DNA of 64,000 nt from Arthrinium phaeospermum (Eukaryota > Ascomycota > Sordariomycetes > Amphisphaeriales > Apiosporaceae): NCBI GenBank assembly GCA_006503535.1, contig QYRS01000002.1, forward strand, positions 1,426,001 to 1,490,000. Reading direction: 5' to 3'. Below the pieces are notes generated by a model that had not been told where the DNA came from, did no database searches, and was given only the letters and a program-made list of their open reading frames with translations. Of the stretch, positions 1 to 11,384 are shown one piece after another; the stretch's first letter is position 1, and each line of letters starts with the position of its first letter. A program made the translations under genes and the position numbers.

Positions 1-316
1 GCTTCGGCCTCGCCCTCGGCGCCTGGCTCCCCACTAGATGGCTTCCCCGAAGTTTGCTCCTCGGCGGCCTTGATCTTTGCATACTGCTTCTTCAACTTGG
101 CCTTCTCAATCAAGCCCTTCTTGACCTTGTCGACTGTTGTCCATTGTTAGCACACATTCATGTGGTTGAAACCATCTGAGGAGACCGGATCTTACTCTTT
201 CGTCGCCAGGGGCCATCTGGGAGATTTTCCGGTCCTACGCGGAAACCCTTTTTGGGCTTCTTGGCGTCTGGAGCGCCAACAGCGTCATCTTCAAGTGGCC
301 GTTTTGTTGAAGACAT
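1..316 (-). CDS. FYV7: rRNA-processing protein FYV7, 5' part
   Basis: The 5' part of a gene that runs off the left edge. Exon 1 is 196-316 and exon 2 is 133 down to the window edge; the 62-nt intron (134-195) has a GTAAGA donor and a CTAAC branch site close to its CAG acceptor. The start MSSTKRPLEDD leads into a basic stretch and then the signature GFRVGPENLPDGPWRRK. Exon 2 continues with a Lys-rich helix (VDKVKKGLIEKAKLKKQYAK). This block is the hallmark of Fyv7, a small nucleolar protein needed for pre-rRNA processing and 40S subunit maturation in yeast. The visible part ends in an acidic, Gly-rich stretch. Identification is from memory of the family; the C-terminus is not in the window. 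Confidence 0.85.
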
Positions 317-1754
317 GATCTTTCGTACACGTGATCCACTGCGTATTTTCCCTCCTTTCACTGCGTGTGGTGACGGGCGATGCCTACTCGGCTTTCTTGG
401 TGAACAAAGGCGAGTTGAGGAAAAAGTGGTTATCGATAAAGCAGCCGTATTCAAGGTGGAGAGGCACCTGGGCTGTAGTTATGCAAAGCTGCCCCACCGC
501 GTACCTCCTAAAGTCCCCAAATAAGGCGCCTATCTATCGCCTACCTGGGTTTTGTCCATTCCCTAAATCCCCTAGCGCGTGCTGCACTGCGGGATAATTA
601 GGCGTGCTCAATGGGTCCGCGCCCTGGGAAATGGCCGCTGGAGTGCAGATGACAGTGAAGCTGACCGACCCTATGACCATGCCCCCCATCGGCCAGTACA
701 TCGGCTACTGTAGGAACTTACAAGCATTATTTTAGATTGGGACCCCCGATCAAGAATATGTACCAAACACCAAACACCAAACACGCCCAAATGGCCTGGA
801 GCCAACTGGCGCAAACCATGTGCTGCCAGGCTGCTGCTGTGTTGGCGGTGGCTGATCTGCTGTTTCGGCCTGCTTTTGGATGGGCTTATTGCTCGCTAAT
901 TCCAGTCACAACCGCAACACCACGACCCCTAATCCATGTCCAAGATGCCAATGGCCCTGCAGCCAATTCAAACCCCATGTCTCTCTCTTTCTAAAACTGG
1001 TTCCATCAGTCCCGCTTGCCCATTCACGTTACGTTGCGCCATGCGCTACGACTCCCGGCACTCATCATAAAGTCGGATGGTCCAGAAAAAGAGTCATTCG
1101 TTCGTTGCTATCTGTCAATCGATTGATGTCAGATACCCGTAATTCCACCTTCCACCTTCCACCTGGTCTGGTCCGGTCTGGTCTCGTCTGCAACAGACTG
1201 CTTTGCTTGGCCGTCAGTCAATCTATCCGGTTCAGCCCAACGCCCGTCCCTCTTGGATAGATCCAGTGTAAGTACATGGTCATCCCACTGACTGGAATGA
1301 GATAAATGTAGGGAGCCCGATGCAGTTCCCGTTCATCCGCACCATCTCGTCTCGTTTGCCATTTATTACGTACGTAACCTACCACGGCGTACTTAGCATA
1401 CCTACCATTCGAATCCATTGATCTTTGAAACGACCAAGGCACCTCTTTTTGTCCTTTACTTCGTTCTTTTTGGTTCTGAAACTGCACCAACCGTGGCTCT
1501 GGTATATGAATGGATATTATCTTCTAAGGATTAGGACCTCCGTCTAAACCTTCAGGAGCTCGGCCAGCATCCTAAGCCATAAGTCGAGTCAGCGGTTACA
1601 ACAAACATACTCCAACGTCCCTTACGTGAAAGATACAGCGCGAGCACGAACAAAGAACTGCTCCCCCAGAGACTTTGAACGCCATGATTGAATTTGACTC
1701 ATGACACATCCATTTACGACCTTCGTCGTTGTCGCCTCTGAAGTGTGATTTGAT
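317..1754. other. Intergenic, divergent promoters of FYV7 and the Atos-domain gene
   Basis: A 1.4 kb spacer between two divergent genes. It holds short imperfect repeats, CCAAACA units near 766-783 and TTCCACC / GGTCTGGTC units near 1143-1187, but no coding potential I can support and no clear TATA box. Confidence 0.6.
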
Positions 1755-4207
1755 ATGCCCATCTTCCAAGAAGACTCGGAGCGGGAGGAGGCATCGTTAG
1801 AGAGCACTAAGATGGCGTCACCGCCCAGCTCTTTGGATTCCGGGGCGCCTCGTTTGCATGGCAGATCTCTGGCAAGGCAGCCGTCTGAAGAGAGCATACG
1901 GACTGAGCTATGCGAAGGGCCAATACCAGACAGCCCCAGGCCCACTACTCCGGGGAAGACTTCGGAGGGTGAAGACCCAACACCTTGTACCGACCGCGCG
2001 CAGCTGATTGAGAGGTTGAAGCGAGGCGAAAGCCCGACCTGGATTGCAAATCGACACGTGGGCAATCTCCCTCGCCAGCTGGTAAGGGAATTGAAAAGCT
2101 AATTGGTTATCAGTACGAGTCCATATGGGACCGTGAACCCATTACGCCATCCCGAAGCCCGAAACCCGCAGTCAACTCGCCCACTCTGCTACCACCCCCC
2201 ACGATAACCCCAGAGAAACGAGACCACGGTTCTGACGACGAGAGGCGGATGCAGGAGGGGCTCAGCATCGAGAGACCCCGGTCTGCTTTGCACAGTGGTG
2301 ATTTCACACACGAAGAGCCAGCTACCGAAGTCAGGAGGAGCAGAGGCAGTATTCTGTGCCAGAATGATAGTGCGGCGGAGGATGAGGGACACCCGTGGCT
2401 GGCCACCACGCCCCCGCGCAACTTTACGCCCTTCCAATGTGAAAACCGGAAACCCGGAGCAGGGTCCGCAAAGGAACCGCGATTCGCTTCCCCGTTATCC
2501 TCGTCTCTATCGAGAAGCTTTGTATATAAGCCCCCAACGAGCCCCTTGGTGCAAACCGAGGTCAACGAGGATCTGGGTCTTACCTCTCCTATGGAGGGTA
2601 TTGAGATCAGTACGAGGAATCCCCGTCGTCATACCCTCATGACCACTCATAGTGGTTCATATGGCGTTTCTTCGCAAGGCCAGGTCGCAAGACAGGCCCC
2701 TTCGTTAAGGCACGAGAGGACGTATCCGTACCAGGCGCATCAACCCCGACGATCTCTGACGTCTACACCCAACCTCTCGATTACTGGTACTTCTCCGCAG
2801 ACGCCAGGCCTCCTCCGATCGAGGCTTCCTTCCTTTAGTTCCGATTCTTCTCCCATACAACATGCATCCATGGTGGGTTCCTACGAAGAAAGTATATTAC
2901 GCGGGCGTATGTCTACAACCCCGTCCAAGCCACTAGACTTTGTTGCCCAGATCGGAGTCTTGGGCCTAGGCAAGTGCAAATCCAGTCTTAGGTGTCCGCC
3001 CCACGTGACATTGCCTTTTCCAGCCGTATTTTACAGTTATGCTACATCGTCCCACGGGAGATCCAAAGAAGATGACGGGCCCAGTCCGTATGTAGGCCAA
3101 GTAGATCTCGAAAACGGGCTCTCAAATCCAGAGGATGACGCCCGTGCAAAGCGGAAAGCACAGAACAGGGCGCGCATGGCAGAGGACGATGGCCTTCACA
3201 TGAACGCTGGCACGAACCACGAGGCGCGTAGCTCGCAGCGACTTAAACGAACGTCGAGCTCACCGCGAGCGCCACCTGGGGGAAGCTATCGGATCCCCGA
3301 AAAGGGTCAGATCCAGATAATCATCAAGAACCCGAACAAGACCGCCGTCAAGCTGTTTCTTGTTCCTTATGACTTAGCCGGCATGGAGCCGGGTACGAAG
3401 ACGTTTATTCGGCAACGCAGTTACTCCAACGGTCCTATAATCGATCATCTCCCAGGCGCAGAGTCGATAGGAGCGGGGGACAGGCCCATCTTGCGTTATC
3501 TGGTGCACCTGCACATCTGCAGCCCCTCGAAGGGCCGATACTACCTATACAAATCCATTCGTGTCGTCTTTGCAAACCGGGTACCGGACGGTAAAGAGAG
3601 GTTACGAAACGAGATAAGTCTTCCTGACCCAAGATTTACGGCTTATAAACCGATACGTGTCATGCATCCGCCAAGCTCCGCCGGAACTGGCCCTGGAGCC
3701 AGCCTGGCTGCCGAGAAAGCCCTCAGGAGGCGGAGCTCGGGCTTCTACTTCGGCGCCTCTAGCCATGGCCCCGATTCTGTGGAGGGCATGGCGGGGGCAG
3801 CCATGAAGACGATACACCAGGACTTCTCGCTCGACTTTGCAGGCAATAACGCGGAGGTGGAGCCTCTTTCGCTGGCCTTTCCTGGGATGCCATCGGAGAA
3901 CAACCCAGCGGCTTCGCAGGACACCCGTCCTTCAGCAACGCAAAGCTCGAGCAATGCCTCCTCGAGTCTTGGTGGCGTGGACAGCCAAATTAGTCGCTAC
4001 GACAAGCTGAGGAAGGGAGATGTGGGATACGGGGGCAACGCGTTTTCGAGCCTGATCAACGGTAACCCTGGAGTAGCGGAGGGTCTGCTCTCGCAAAGAC
4101 TGCGAACTCTAGGTGTTCAGGCCCAAGCCCAAGCCCAAGACCAGGCCAAGGACCAGGCCCAGGGCCAACAGCAACAGTGCTATGGTCGAGATTTTAGCGA
4201 GGGATGA
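1755..4207 (+). CDS. Atos-domain (DUF4210) protein with C-terminal chromosome-segregation-type domain
   Basis: A two-exon gene (1755-2081, 2114-4207) coding for about 806 residues. The N-terminus carries a conserved patch (QLIERLKRGESPTWIANRH, residues ~78-96), and exon 2 has IERPRSALHSGDF early on. The diagnostic Atos-like block FVAQIGVLGLGKCKSSLRCP lies near residues 384-415. The conserved C-terminal domain (about 498-628) runs from YRIPEKGQIQIIIKNPNK to ISLPDPRFTAYKPIRVM. The pairing of these two domains is that of the Atos (FAM214) family, whose animal members act as transcriptional regulators; a role in chromosome segregation has been suggested for fungal relatives. The C-terminus is a low-complexity QAQAQAQDQAK tail. 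The inferred intron is only 32 nt (2082-2113), with a good GTAAGG donor and CAG acceptor and the frame preserved. That is unusually short, so this junction is the least certain part of the model. Confidence 0.8.
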
Positions 4208-4610
4208 GTGCGAGTTTTCCAAAAGACCTGGCATAGTGTGGTCGTTCGGAGGCGTTATCTCAAAGCACTCCTCTTCTGTGCAATAACTTGTATTCCAAGG
4301 GAACTTAAGGAGTAGGCAAGGGGTGCTTTGTATTGGGTTTCAATTAGTGTACGTGTATTTTGCGCCACGGTTGATATCCCCTGGCTGTCTTTCGCCTCTC
4401 ATCATCATCATCAGAAGTCGCCAAAGCGAGCAATATTAGATTTCAGCACATATCGCGAACGAGATTGTACATAGCAGAAAGTAAATATATCAGGATGGAA
4501 ATGAACGGGTTTGTTGCTTTTATTGCGTGTTTCTATTGAAGTGTTGCACCTGGCAAGTATCCAAGGGCCTGGAACTCCCTCCCACGACGTACGAGTATGC
4601 CCCCTCGCCC
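4208..4610. other. Convergent 3' flanks
   Basis: About 400 nt between the stop codons of two convergent genes. It contains a short TCA run near 4398-4412 and AT-rich stretches that could serve 3'-end formation. Nothing else is seen. Confidence 0.5.
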
Positions 4611-6112
4611 CTATCCGTCCCCCACAGCGTCCAACCAAATGTCCCTAAGGTTCGTCTTCTGCGGCGCCACGCGCTCCCCGGCGTCGACGAGCCACAGGCC
4701 GGCGCCCTGCCGCCAGAAGACGCGCAGGTGGCCCTCGGCCGTGGCGGCGAGGGCGGCGGGCTCCTCTTGCGGCTTCAGGGCCCCGCGCGCCGTGTGGAGG
4801 TCCGCCACCTGCCGGACCGACTGCGTCCGCAGGTCGGCGCGGTGGACCTTGTTGCGCGCGTCCAGGAAGTACAGGACGTTGCTGCTACTGCTGTTGTTAT
4901 TGTTGTTTGTCGCGGTCGCCGTCGCGGTCGCCGGGGGGCTCGCGCAGCACGACCGGATCCGGAAGTCGGCGACGGTGGGCGGGATCGGCGTCGGGGGCTG
5001 GTTCGACGGGCTCAGGAAGAGGGGGTAGGGGGTCGCGGTCAGGCCGGTTACGAGGGCGAGGGAGAGGCTGGGGTGGTAGTGGATCGATGTGAGGCCTTGT
5101 CCGTCCTGTGTGTTACAAAGCGTCGAATCAGATTAACCGCCTTCCCCTATAAATGTGGTCATTTACTTACTGTCGGCATCCTGCAGGGCCACAGGCTTTG
5201 GTACGGTTGGTTCCAGCCGCCGCCGCCGCCGCCGCCCTGCTGGCACGGCCATACGTAGCTGTAGACGGCGTCGTCGCTCTCGGACCGGCGGCTCACGTCC
5301 TGGACCTGCGTCGAGACGACGACGCAGGAGCTGTCGGCCGCGAAGCTCGCGGCTTGGAACCGGATCTCGGTGCGCTCGGCGAAGTTGGGGACGGAGAGCG
5401 CCTTCACCCAGTTCTGATCCGCGCCCTGGTAACAAAACAGCAAGACCCTGTAGCCGAGCCCCACGGCGATGTAGCGGTTGTTCGGGGACACGGAGAGGCA
5501 CAGCGGTTCCTGGGGCGACGACGATTCGTCGTTGAGCGGGTACAGGCTGGAGTGCTCCTTCAGGCCACTCGAGTGGAAGATCATCAGGGATAAGCGCTAC
5601 GAGGGGGGGAAACGAGGTCAGTCATCATTTGCCAGTAACGACAGTCCAGTTTCTGTCGCCAAAACCCACGCGAAACAAACTGGGAAGGGAAACAAACGAA
5701 ATCAAAAGACAGGCACAACATACACGTGTGTGGGATATGGCATGGGACACGACGGCGACGATCCACTCGTCGCCCTCGGTGACGAAGCGGATATTGACGG
5801 ACTTGTCCCCATCGGTGCCCCCGGGCAGCAGCGCGCCGAGATCAATCAGCCGGGCCCCCTTTTTCTCGAGCTCGATCCGGACCAGCGCCTCGCTGTACTT
5901 CTTCCAGATCAGCAGGTTGCGCCCCGTGAGCGAGAAAGCAAAGGACAGGAATTTGGGCAGGTTGGAGGCGCCGCCCGCCGCCGCGCTGTCGACGGAGTAG
6001 ATGGATTTCGGCTTCGAATCTTTGGGCTCGCGTCGTCCGGCCTTGGTCTTTGAACCGGGCCACTTGAGGTTGAACCGGCTCTTTGATGATGATGATGATG
6101 ATGATGACTTGA

Positions 6113-6151
<39 letters not shown>

Positions 6152-6814
6152 CCGTGGAGGGATCAGCAGTCAATGCTATTGGGAATGACCGCGGATCCTG
6201 TATCTCGCCATCGATCACTTGCAAGAAACTGACCGGTTCCGGCAGGGACGAGGACGGCGACTGATATCGCGGCTCTGGCGTTTGAGCAGATAAGAGTTCC
6301 GGCGGGGTGAAGAGCTGCCACGATCCAACCGTGTCCGCGGAAGTGGTTCTATGATACCTTGGAGGAAGCTGGGTTGGGTCCGGTGACGGTGACGGTGTCC
6401 CAAACCGATCTGGGCGGTGGGCCAGTGTGAGCGAAACGTTGGACACGCTCGATGATGGCCCTTGTGGAGGGGCGTTCTGTGGAAAAGAGAGTTTTCTCGT
6501 CTTGGTGACAATATGTCCGCACTCCGGGCAGAGCGACGGCGATCTCTCAAATTCGTATAGCCCGTCCTTCACAAGTCAGTCAAGCAGCTTCGGGGGTTCA
6601 AAGGCCGATAGACTGAGGACTGGCGGATGCCACATTTCCCCTCTCTGCAGACGGGGGAGAGAAGAAGTGGTTGCTAACTCACGGTCGGAATGGCAGACTG
6701 ACGCCGTGCGTCAATGTTCTTATTGGAGACGATGTGGAGAAATGGGCAGTCCACGACGAAGTAGACTTCTACGGACAAGCTTTGTAAAGGAATCTTCTCC
6801 TCGGGCTCTCTCAT
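4611..6814 (-). CDS. WD40/YVTN-like fungal protein with CxxC motif, poly-Q and poly-Ser
   Basis: Four exons: 6683-6814, 5724-6566, 5171-5596 and 4611-5105, about 631 residues. The introns (116, 127 and 65 nt) have GTGAGT, GTATGT and GTAAGT donors, and every junction keeps the frame. The N-terminus has a hydrophobic beta-like segment (VEVYFVVDCPFLHIVSNKNI) followed by CPEC, perhaps half of a metal site. A 13-Gln tract and an 8-Ser tract lie near residues 165-190. The C-terminal half has blade-like repeats, for example LCLSVSPNNRYIAVGLGYRV and VLYFLDARNKVHRADLR, as in WD40 propellers. I cannot name a close characterised homologue, so the function is unknown. The Gly/Trp-rich stretch coded by the GCC-repeat near 5218-5235 and the poly-Q tract are probably length-variable. 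Genomic ATGs lie upstream at 6877, 6860 and 6857; whether they are transcribed is unknown. Confidence 0.75.
6085..6150. repeat. Trinucleotide repeats coding poly-Ser and poly-Gln
   Basis: An uninterrupted (GAT)n run at 6085-6106 and a (CTG/TTG)n run at 6114-6150. They lie inside the WD40-like gene and are read on the minus strand as serine (ATC) and glutamine (CAG/CAA) codons. They would be expected to vary in length between strains. Confidence 0.9.
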
Positions 6815-8465
6815 CTTTGCATGCGTATGTGTTCCGAGCGAAACTAATGCGGAGCATCATCGTTGAGGGGGTCTCATGAAGATGTTAGCTGGCGAAACGA
6901 AAACACGCATTTCGAGAGAGTATACAGCCTCAAATGTCAGAAACTCAGTTCGAAGGGAGGCTCTGGAGGACGGGCATTGGCCTGCTGATGAGTCTGGATG
7001 GTGTTCTCGCCAAACTATGCCAGAAGAGCTCTGGGACGCCAAGACGCAGCTGCGTGTTGTATCCATGACAGCTGGCTTGTAGCAATACACCACTCGAAGA
7101 TATGCTCATGTATATGAAGGAACGCCATAAGCATTGCTGAGACTCTGCCGCGGAACGGTCTGGCCAAAGAAGATCGAGATATGGCCCCTCCATGGCTGCT
7201 AATAGGTTCAAGACCTGCAGCACAAGCAGACCAACCCCGAGAGAGACACCACGAAGGGTCAGCTTGATGGCGGCATATGTGAGCAATGTCGGATCGTAGA
7301 AAAGGCCATATTCTAAGCCTTTTTTCAGAACATCCAACGCCAACGTACTAAACCCCCTACACCATCTGCCAGAATGCGCCATGAGATTCAGCTGCTCAGG
7401 ACAGGCCGCCATCAGGTTCAGACTGAGTCATCCTCAACACACATATGTCCTCTTGCATAGCCACGGCCCCTGATTGCGAAGGAGTTTGGTATATGTTAAC
7501 ATGTACATGGCCAAAAGAAAAAGCTTGTCGTGACGACTGACAGAAGATATTGATTGACTTGGTGCGTTCGGGGAACAAGTCGTCGACACCACCCGTAGGC
7601 CAGCGAGTTGATTCGGCGGCTGAAATAAGCAAATAACAGCCCTACCGTCGTGCTCCGTAAACGATGTTTCCCCGGAGGGCGCACATGGGGATAGGTGACT
7701 ATTGACAATTTTGCATTTGCAGCTGTACCTCTGATAGGCTGGTACTGACCAGGCAGTAAGACTTGTTTGCCATTTCTGGGCTATGGCCCAAGCCAGCATG
7801 TGTGTGGGCTGCTGCAGTGCCACCCAACCATGCGGGATACTACCATAGATCTCAGTCATCTATCACAGTAGTAGGCAGCTGGTGTTTGGGTGCTTCTGTC
7901 GTATGTCGTCGTATCCTCCAGCTTAGGCAGTGGGGTCGCCCTCATTGTTGTACTGGCTGCCGAGAAACCCCAGCTTTGGACTCCATTTGGGGGTACCTTT
8001 TGACTGCCCTAGACTGAAGCATGAATCTCGGATGATGGCTTGCAGCGTTTTCGATACATGTAGGATGCATATATACAGGTGCTCAAGTAATATTGTAGAC
8101 CACCGAACCAAATAGCCGGAAATGGATATAGCAGAGGCATGGCGAGCCTGGACCGTGATGGCGCCTGCCAATTTCAGAGCCTGATCGAAAGGTAAGTACC
8201 GGGTACCTGAGCGACGGTAGCTGAGAGTATCTTGTCCAAGGCTGCTCCCAAATAGGCCTGAGCCCGTTCATACACAGGTGTTGAGGAGATGGGACGGATC
8301 TGGAGATACTGGCAGCCTCGTTATAATACAAAGGGAGCTCCGTACTGCTCCCCAGAAGTCCCAATTTCCCACTTCCATCGTCGTCAGCGGCCGAGGAAGC
8401 TCTCTCTTGTATCCCCATCTCCATGAGAGCTGCCGGCCCATATTCTGCTGGTATAGTCGAACAAA
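6815..8465. other. Divergent intergenic region
   Basis: A 1.65 kb spacer between the start of the WD40-like gene and the permease. The part near 6945-7859 is described separately because of a long minus-strand open frame. The remainder (7860-8465) should hold the permease promoter; I see no clear TATA box or other site. Confidence 0.5.
6945..7859 (-). other. Long minus-strand open frame, possible decayed gene
   Basis: Two open stretches in the same frame, 7434-7859 and 6945-7412, are separated only by two TGA codons at 7434-7436 and 7428-7430. The downstream stretch has a protein-like pattern of amphipathic and hydrophobic helices (for example FYDPTLLTYAAIKLTLRG, then LLAAMEGPYLDLLWPDR and CLWRSFIYM). 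I do not recognise a family and find no convincing intron that would remove the stops. It may be a decayed gene or chance. Sharing a frame across the stops has a one-in-three chance probability. Confidence 0.25.
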
Positions 8466-10757
8466 ATGGTCCAAGCCAACATGGAAAAGACCGACACTCC
8501 GGGGCCGACCTCCTCTGCCATGGAGGTGAGGGAGGCCTTGGGACGTCTAAGATCCCATCGAACCAGCTCAGGTCAGTTCACCCTTCCTTCTACTGGGTTG
8601 GAGATCAGATGAGTCCAGCAAATACAGGCGGCAGGCAACTGCTAACGCTTCGTGTGCTAGACCTATGCTATCCGAACGCCATGTCAACATGATGTCCTTT
8701 TCGCAGTGCATCGGCATAGGACTGTTCCTCCAGACTGGTCGCGTCATCTACCTTGTTGGCCCGGGTCTGGCCACCATATGTTATGTGCTCGCGGGTAAGT
8801 TGTAATTATCAGTGTAAACGTAGTTATGGCCAAGCAGTGATACTAAACCCCCTCTTCTGGACAGGTACCGTGCTCTGGTCCGCCGCCGCTTGCCTCGGCG
8901 AGATGGCTGCGCTGTTTCCAGTTAAGGGGCCCATCATTGAATTTCCAAGGCGGTTCCTGGACGAGTCACTTGGCTATGCCGCTGGGTGGATGGCCTGGTA
9001 AGTCGAGCCCAACGAACACGCCACCGTACCTAAAATGCCCCCCTGCTATGTCTAACCAAGAAAAACAGGTTCTCCTGGATCATCCTCGTCTCGGCCGAGC
9101 TGGTGGCCATCACGCACATATTCCAGTTCCGTTATCCACCCGAGCGCCTCGCCGAGGCCGGTTACCCCGACGCGACGCTCGAGTTCTACCCCAACGTCTC
9201 GCCCGCGGTCTACGTCTTCTGCTTCCTGCTCATCATGCTCCTGATCAACATGCTGCCGGTGCGGCAGCTGGGCCGCCTCGAGTACGTCTTCGGCCTCGTC
9301 AAGATGGCCTTCGTCGTCCTCCTGATCGTCTTCAACGTCGCCCTCCAGATCCGGCAGCCCGTCGAGCGCGGCGGGCCCATGTGGACGTACAACGACCCCT
9401 ACGCCTTCGCCGCGTCCAACCTGACGCTGCCCAGCGGGGCCGTGGCCACGGGCGGCGGCGCGCGGCTCGGGGCGGTCTGGGACTCGCTCAACTCGTGCCT
9501 GTTCGGGCTGATCGGGTTCGAGACCATCGCCATCACGGCGGCGGAGAACCGGGACCTGCGGACCGAGGAGACGGTCAAGATCGGCACGCGCAAGATCTCG
9601 CTGCGCATCATCCTGCTGTACGCGCTCGCCACCTTCGCCGTCGGCACCAACGTGCCCTACACGTACCCGCTCATCGAGGACACAAGGTCATCTCCTTCGG
9701 CTACGGCCAGAACTGCGTCTTCGTCATCGCCGCCGTGCTGAACCGCCTCCGCGGCTGGCCCCTGTTCATCAACGACTTCATCATCTTCTCGGCCACCACC
9801 GCCGGCGCCAACGGCCTCTACAACGCCTCGCGCACCCTCCACGCCCTGGCCAGCATACCGGACGTGTGGCCCGACTACCCCGTAGTCAACGGCTTGCGCA
9901 GACGACTGGAGCGGACCAGCTACGGCGTGCCCCATACCGCAGTAATCGTGAGCGCCATGTTTGGGATGCTGGGCTTCTTGGCTGCCAACGAGGAGTCGCA
10001 AGTGGTGAGTGAGGCCGAACGAGAAAGATTAATACTTGGAGTTTCCCATCGGCTGATACATCTTCTCTTTAGATTCTCGGGCGAATGGTGCGATGCTGCG
10101 TGACGACAATGATGATCACCTACGGGATCATGGCCGCAAGCTTTTTGTCGTTCTTCCGGAGGTAAGCAAGAATAGAATGACCATCCAAGAGCAGAAGAAG
10201 GGTGTGCGTGCGTTTGCCTGGTAACTGACCCAGACGGACAATCAACAGCATCAAGGCCGCCTCCGAGGGACGGGACGAGAACATCGAGAACATCCCCGAG
10301 GTGCGGCAGCTCTACGACCGCGACAACCCGCAGTACCCCTATAAGTCCCACGGGCAATATTTCCGCGCCTACTATGCCCTGTTCGGCTGCACCGTCCTGG
10401 TCCTCTTCAACGGCTGGCGCACCTTCGTCCCGCCAATGCACGCCAGCGATTTCGTCGCCTGCTATATCGCCGTGAGTGTGACCATTCTCCCATCCAGAAC
10501 GCGTTGACTAAACGTGGGAACCGAAAACCTAGATCGTCGTTCTGGGCGCCATTGTCGCCCTGTACCAGATCAAGTTCTGGGGCATCAATCCGCTCAAATG
10601 GCAGCGACGGGCGACCAACGAGCTGCAGATCCCCAAGCCCGAGATTGCCACGTCGAATCCCCGGCGCGGCGACTTGGCGCTGGTTGATACCGACAACCTC
10701 TTCATCACGGAGAACCTGAAGGCGTTCGGTAGATGGGTTTGGGTTTGGCTCAAGTAA
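8466..10757 (+). CDS. YAT-family amino-acid permease, reading frame disrupted
   Basis: Exons read as 8466-8571, 8661-8794, 8865-8997, 9069-10004, 10073-10161, 10249-10471 and 10533-10757. The protein is an APC-superfamily, fungal YAT-type plasma-membrane amino-acid transporter. TM1 follows SERHVNMMSFSQ with IGIGLFLQTGRVIYL. Conserved landmarks include GEMAALFPVKGPIIEFPRRF, FGLIGFETIAITAAENRD and SATTAGANGLYNASRTL. Two problems are visible. First, near 9681 the reading frame changes by one base within a continuous coding stretch, after VGTNVPYTYPLIEDT and before VISFGYGQNCVFVI, and no intron fits. Second, the natural-looking N-terminus (MEKTDTPGPTSS from 8481) does not splice in frame into exon 2. 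The in-frame alternative begins at an ATG at 8423 and reads a less protein-like sequence. The gene is therefore either decaying or affected by single-base sequence errors. Confidence 0.75.
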
Positions 10758-11384
10758 ATAGGGGGGCAATGCGAACAGCACGCCACCTTGGAAGTATCAG
10801 GCTAGTCTTGGATTTGCCATTTTGTATGAGTTCTGGAAGCAACCACTCTCATCATCGGCGTGTAGAAATGAAGGGGTTGAGTTTGCGGCTTGCGGATATA
10901 TAGGTAATCTCGTAATCGTCAAGTCAGGGAGGATTTTTCTTGCTATTGTTGATAATTAGTTGAAGAAATACCAAGTCAAATGTAATATCTATCATATCGT
11001 AGATTTAGAATGTTTCGTCGTACGAGGCGAACCGCGGTTATGGTCGGTATGATTGGAGGTGAAAGTGTGCCTCCTGCATTTGTTAAATATCTGGTGTAGG
11101 GACTGCCGAAAGCAAAACAGTCTCGCCGGCCTTGTTTCGTTGATATTTCCATTACAAAAAGCGCTCCATGATTCGTAGTTTCTCGCACACGTACTCGCAT
11201 TCGGGGAACGGGGTTTGTGTCAATATCATGTTGATAATATAGGGTATCAAGATCATAAACAATTCAATCAATCCCAGCGCTCATGCGACTAAACAGTAGA
11301 CCCCTTAAGGGAGACATCAATGCAAATTTCGAGATAGCTGCGTCGCTCGCCTGTCCATTCCTGCCCCTGTGGACGCCGGCCCTC
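10758..11384. other. Convergent 3' flanks
   Basis: About 630 nt between the convergent permease and CSN12-like genes. It is moderately AT-rich. No coding potential or repeat is seen. Confidence 0.5.

Noticed and set aside
4527..5593. Plus-strand open frames opposite the WD40-like gene
   Set aside because: They are Arg/Gly-rich shadows of GC-rich minus-strand coding exons.
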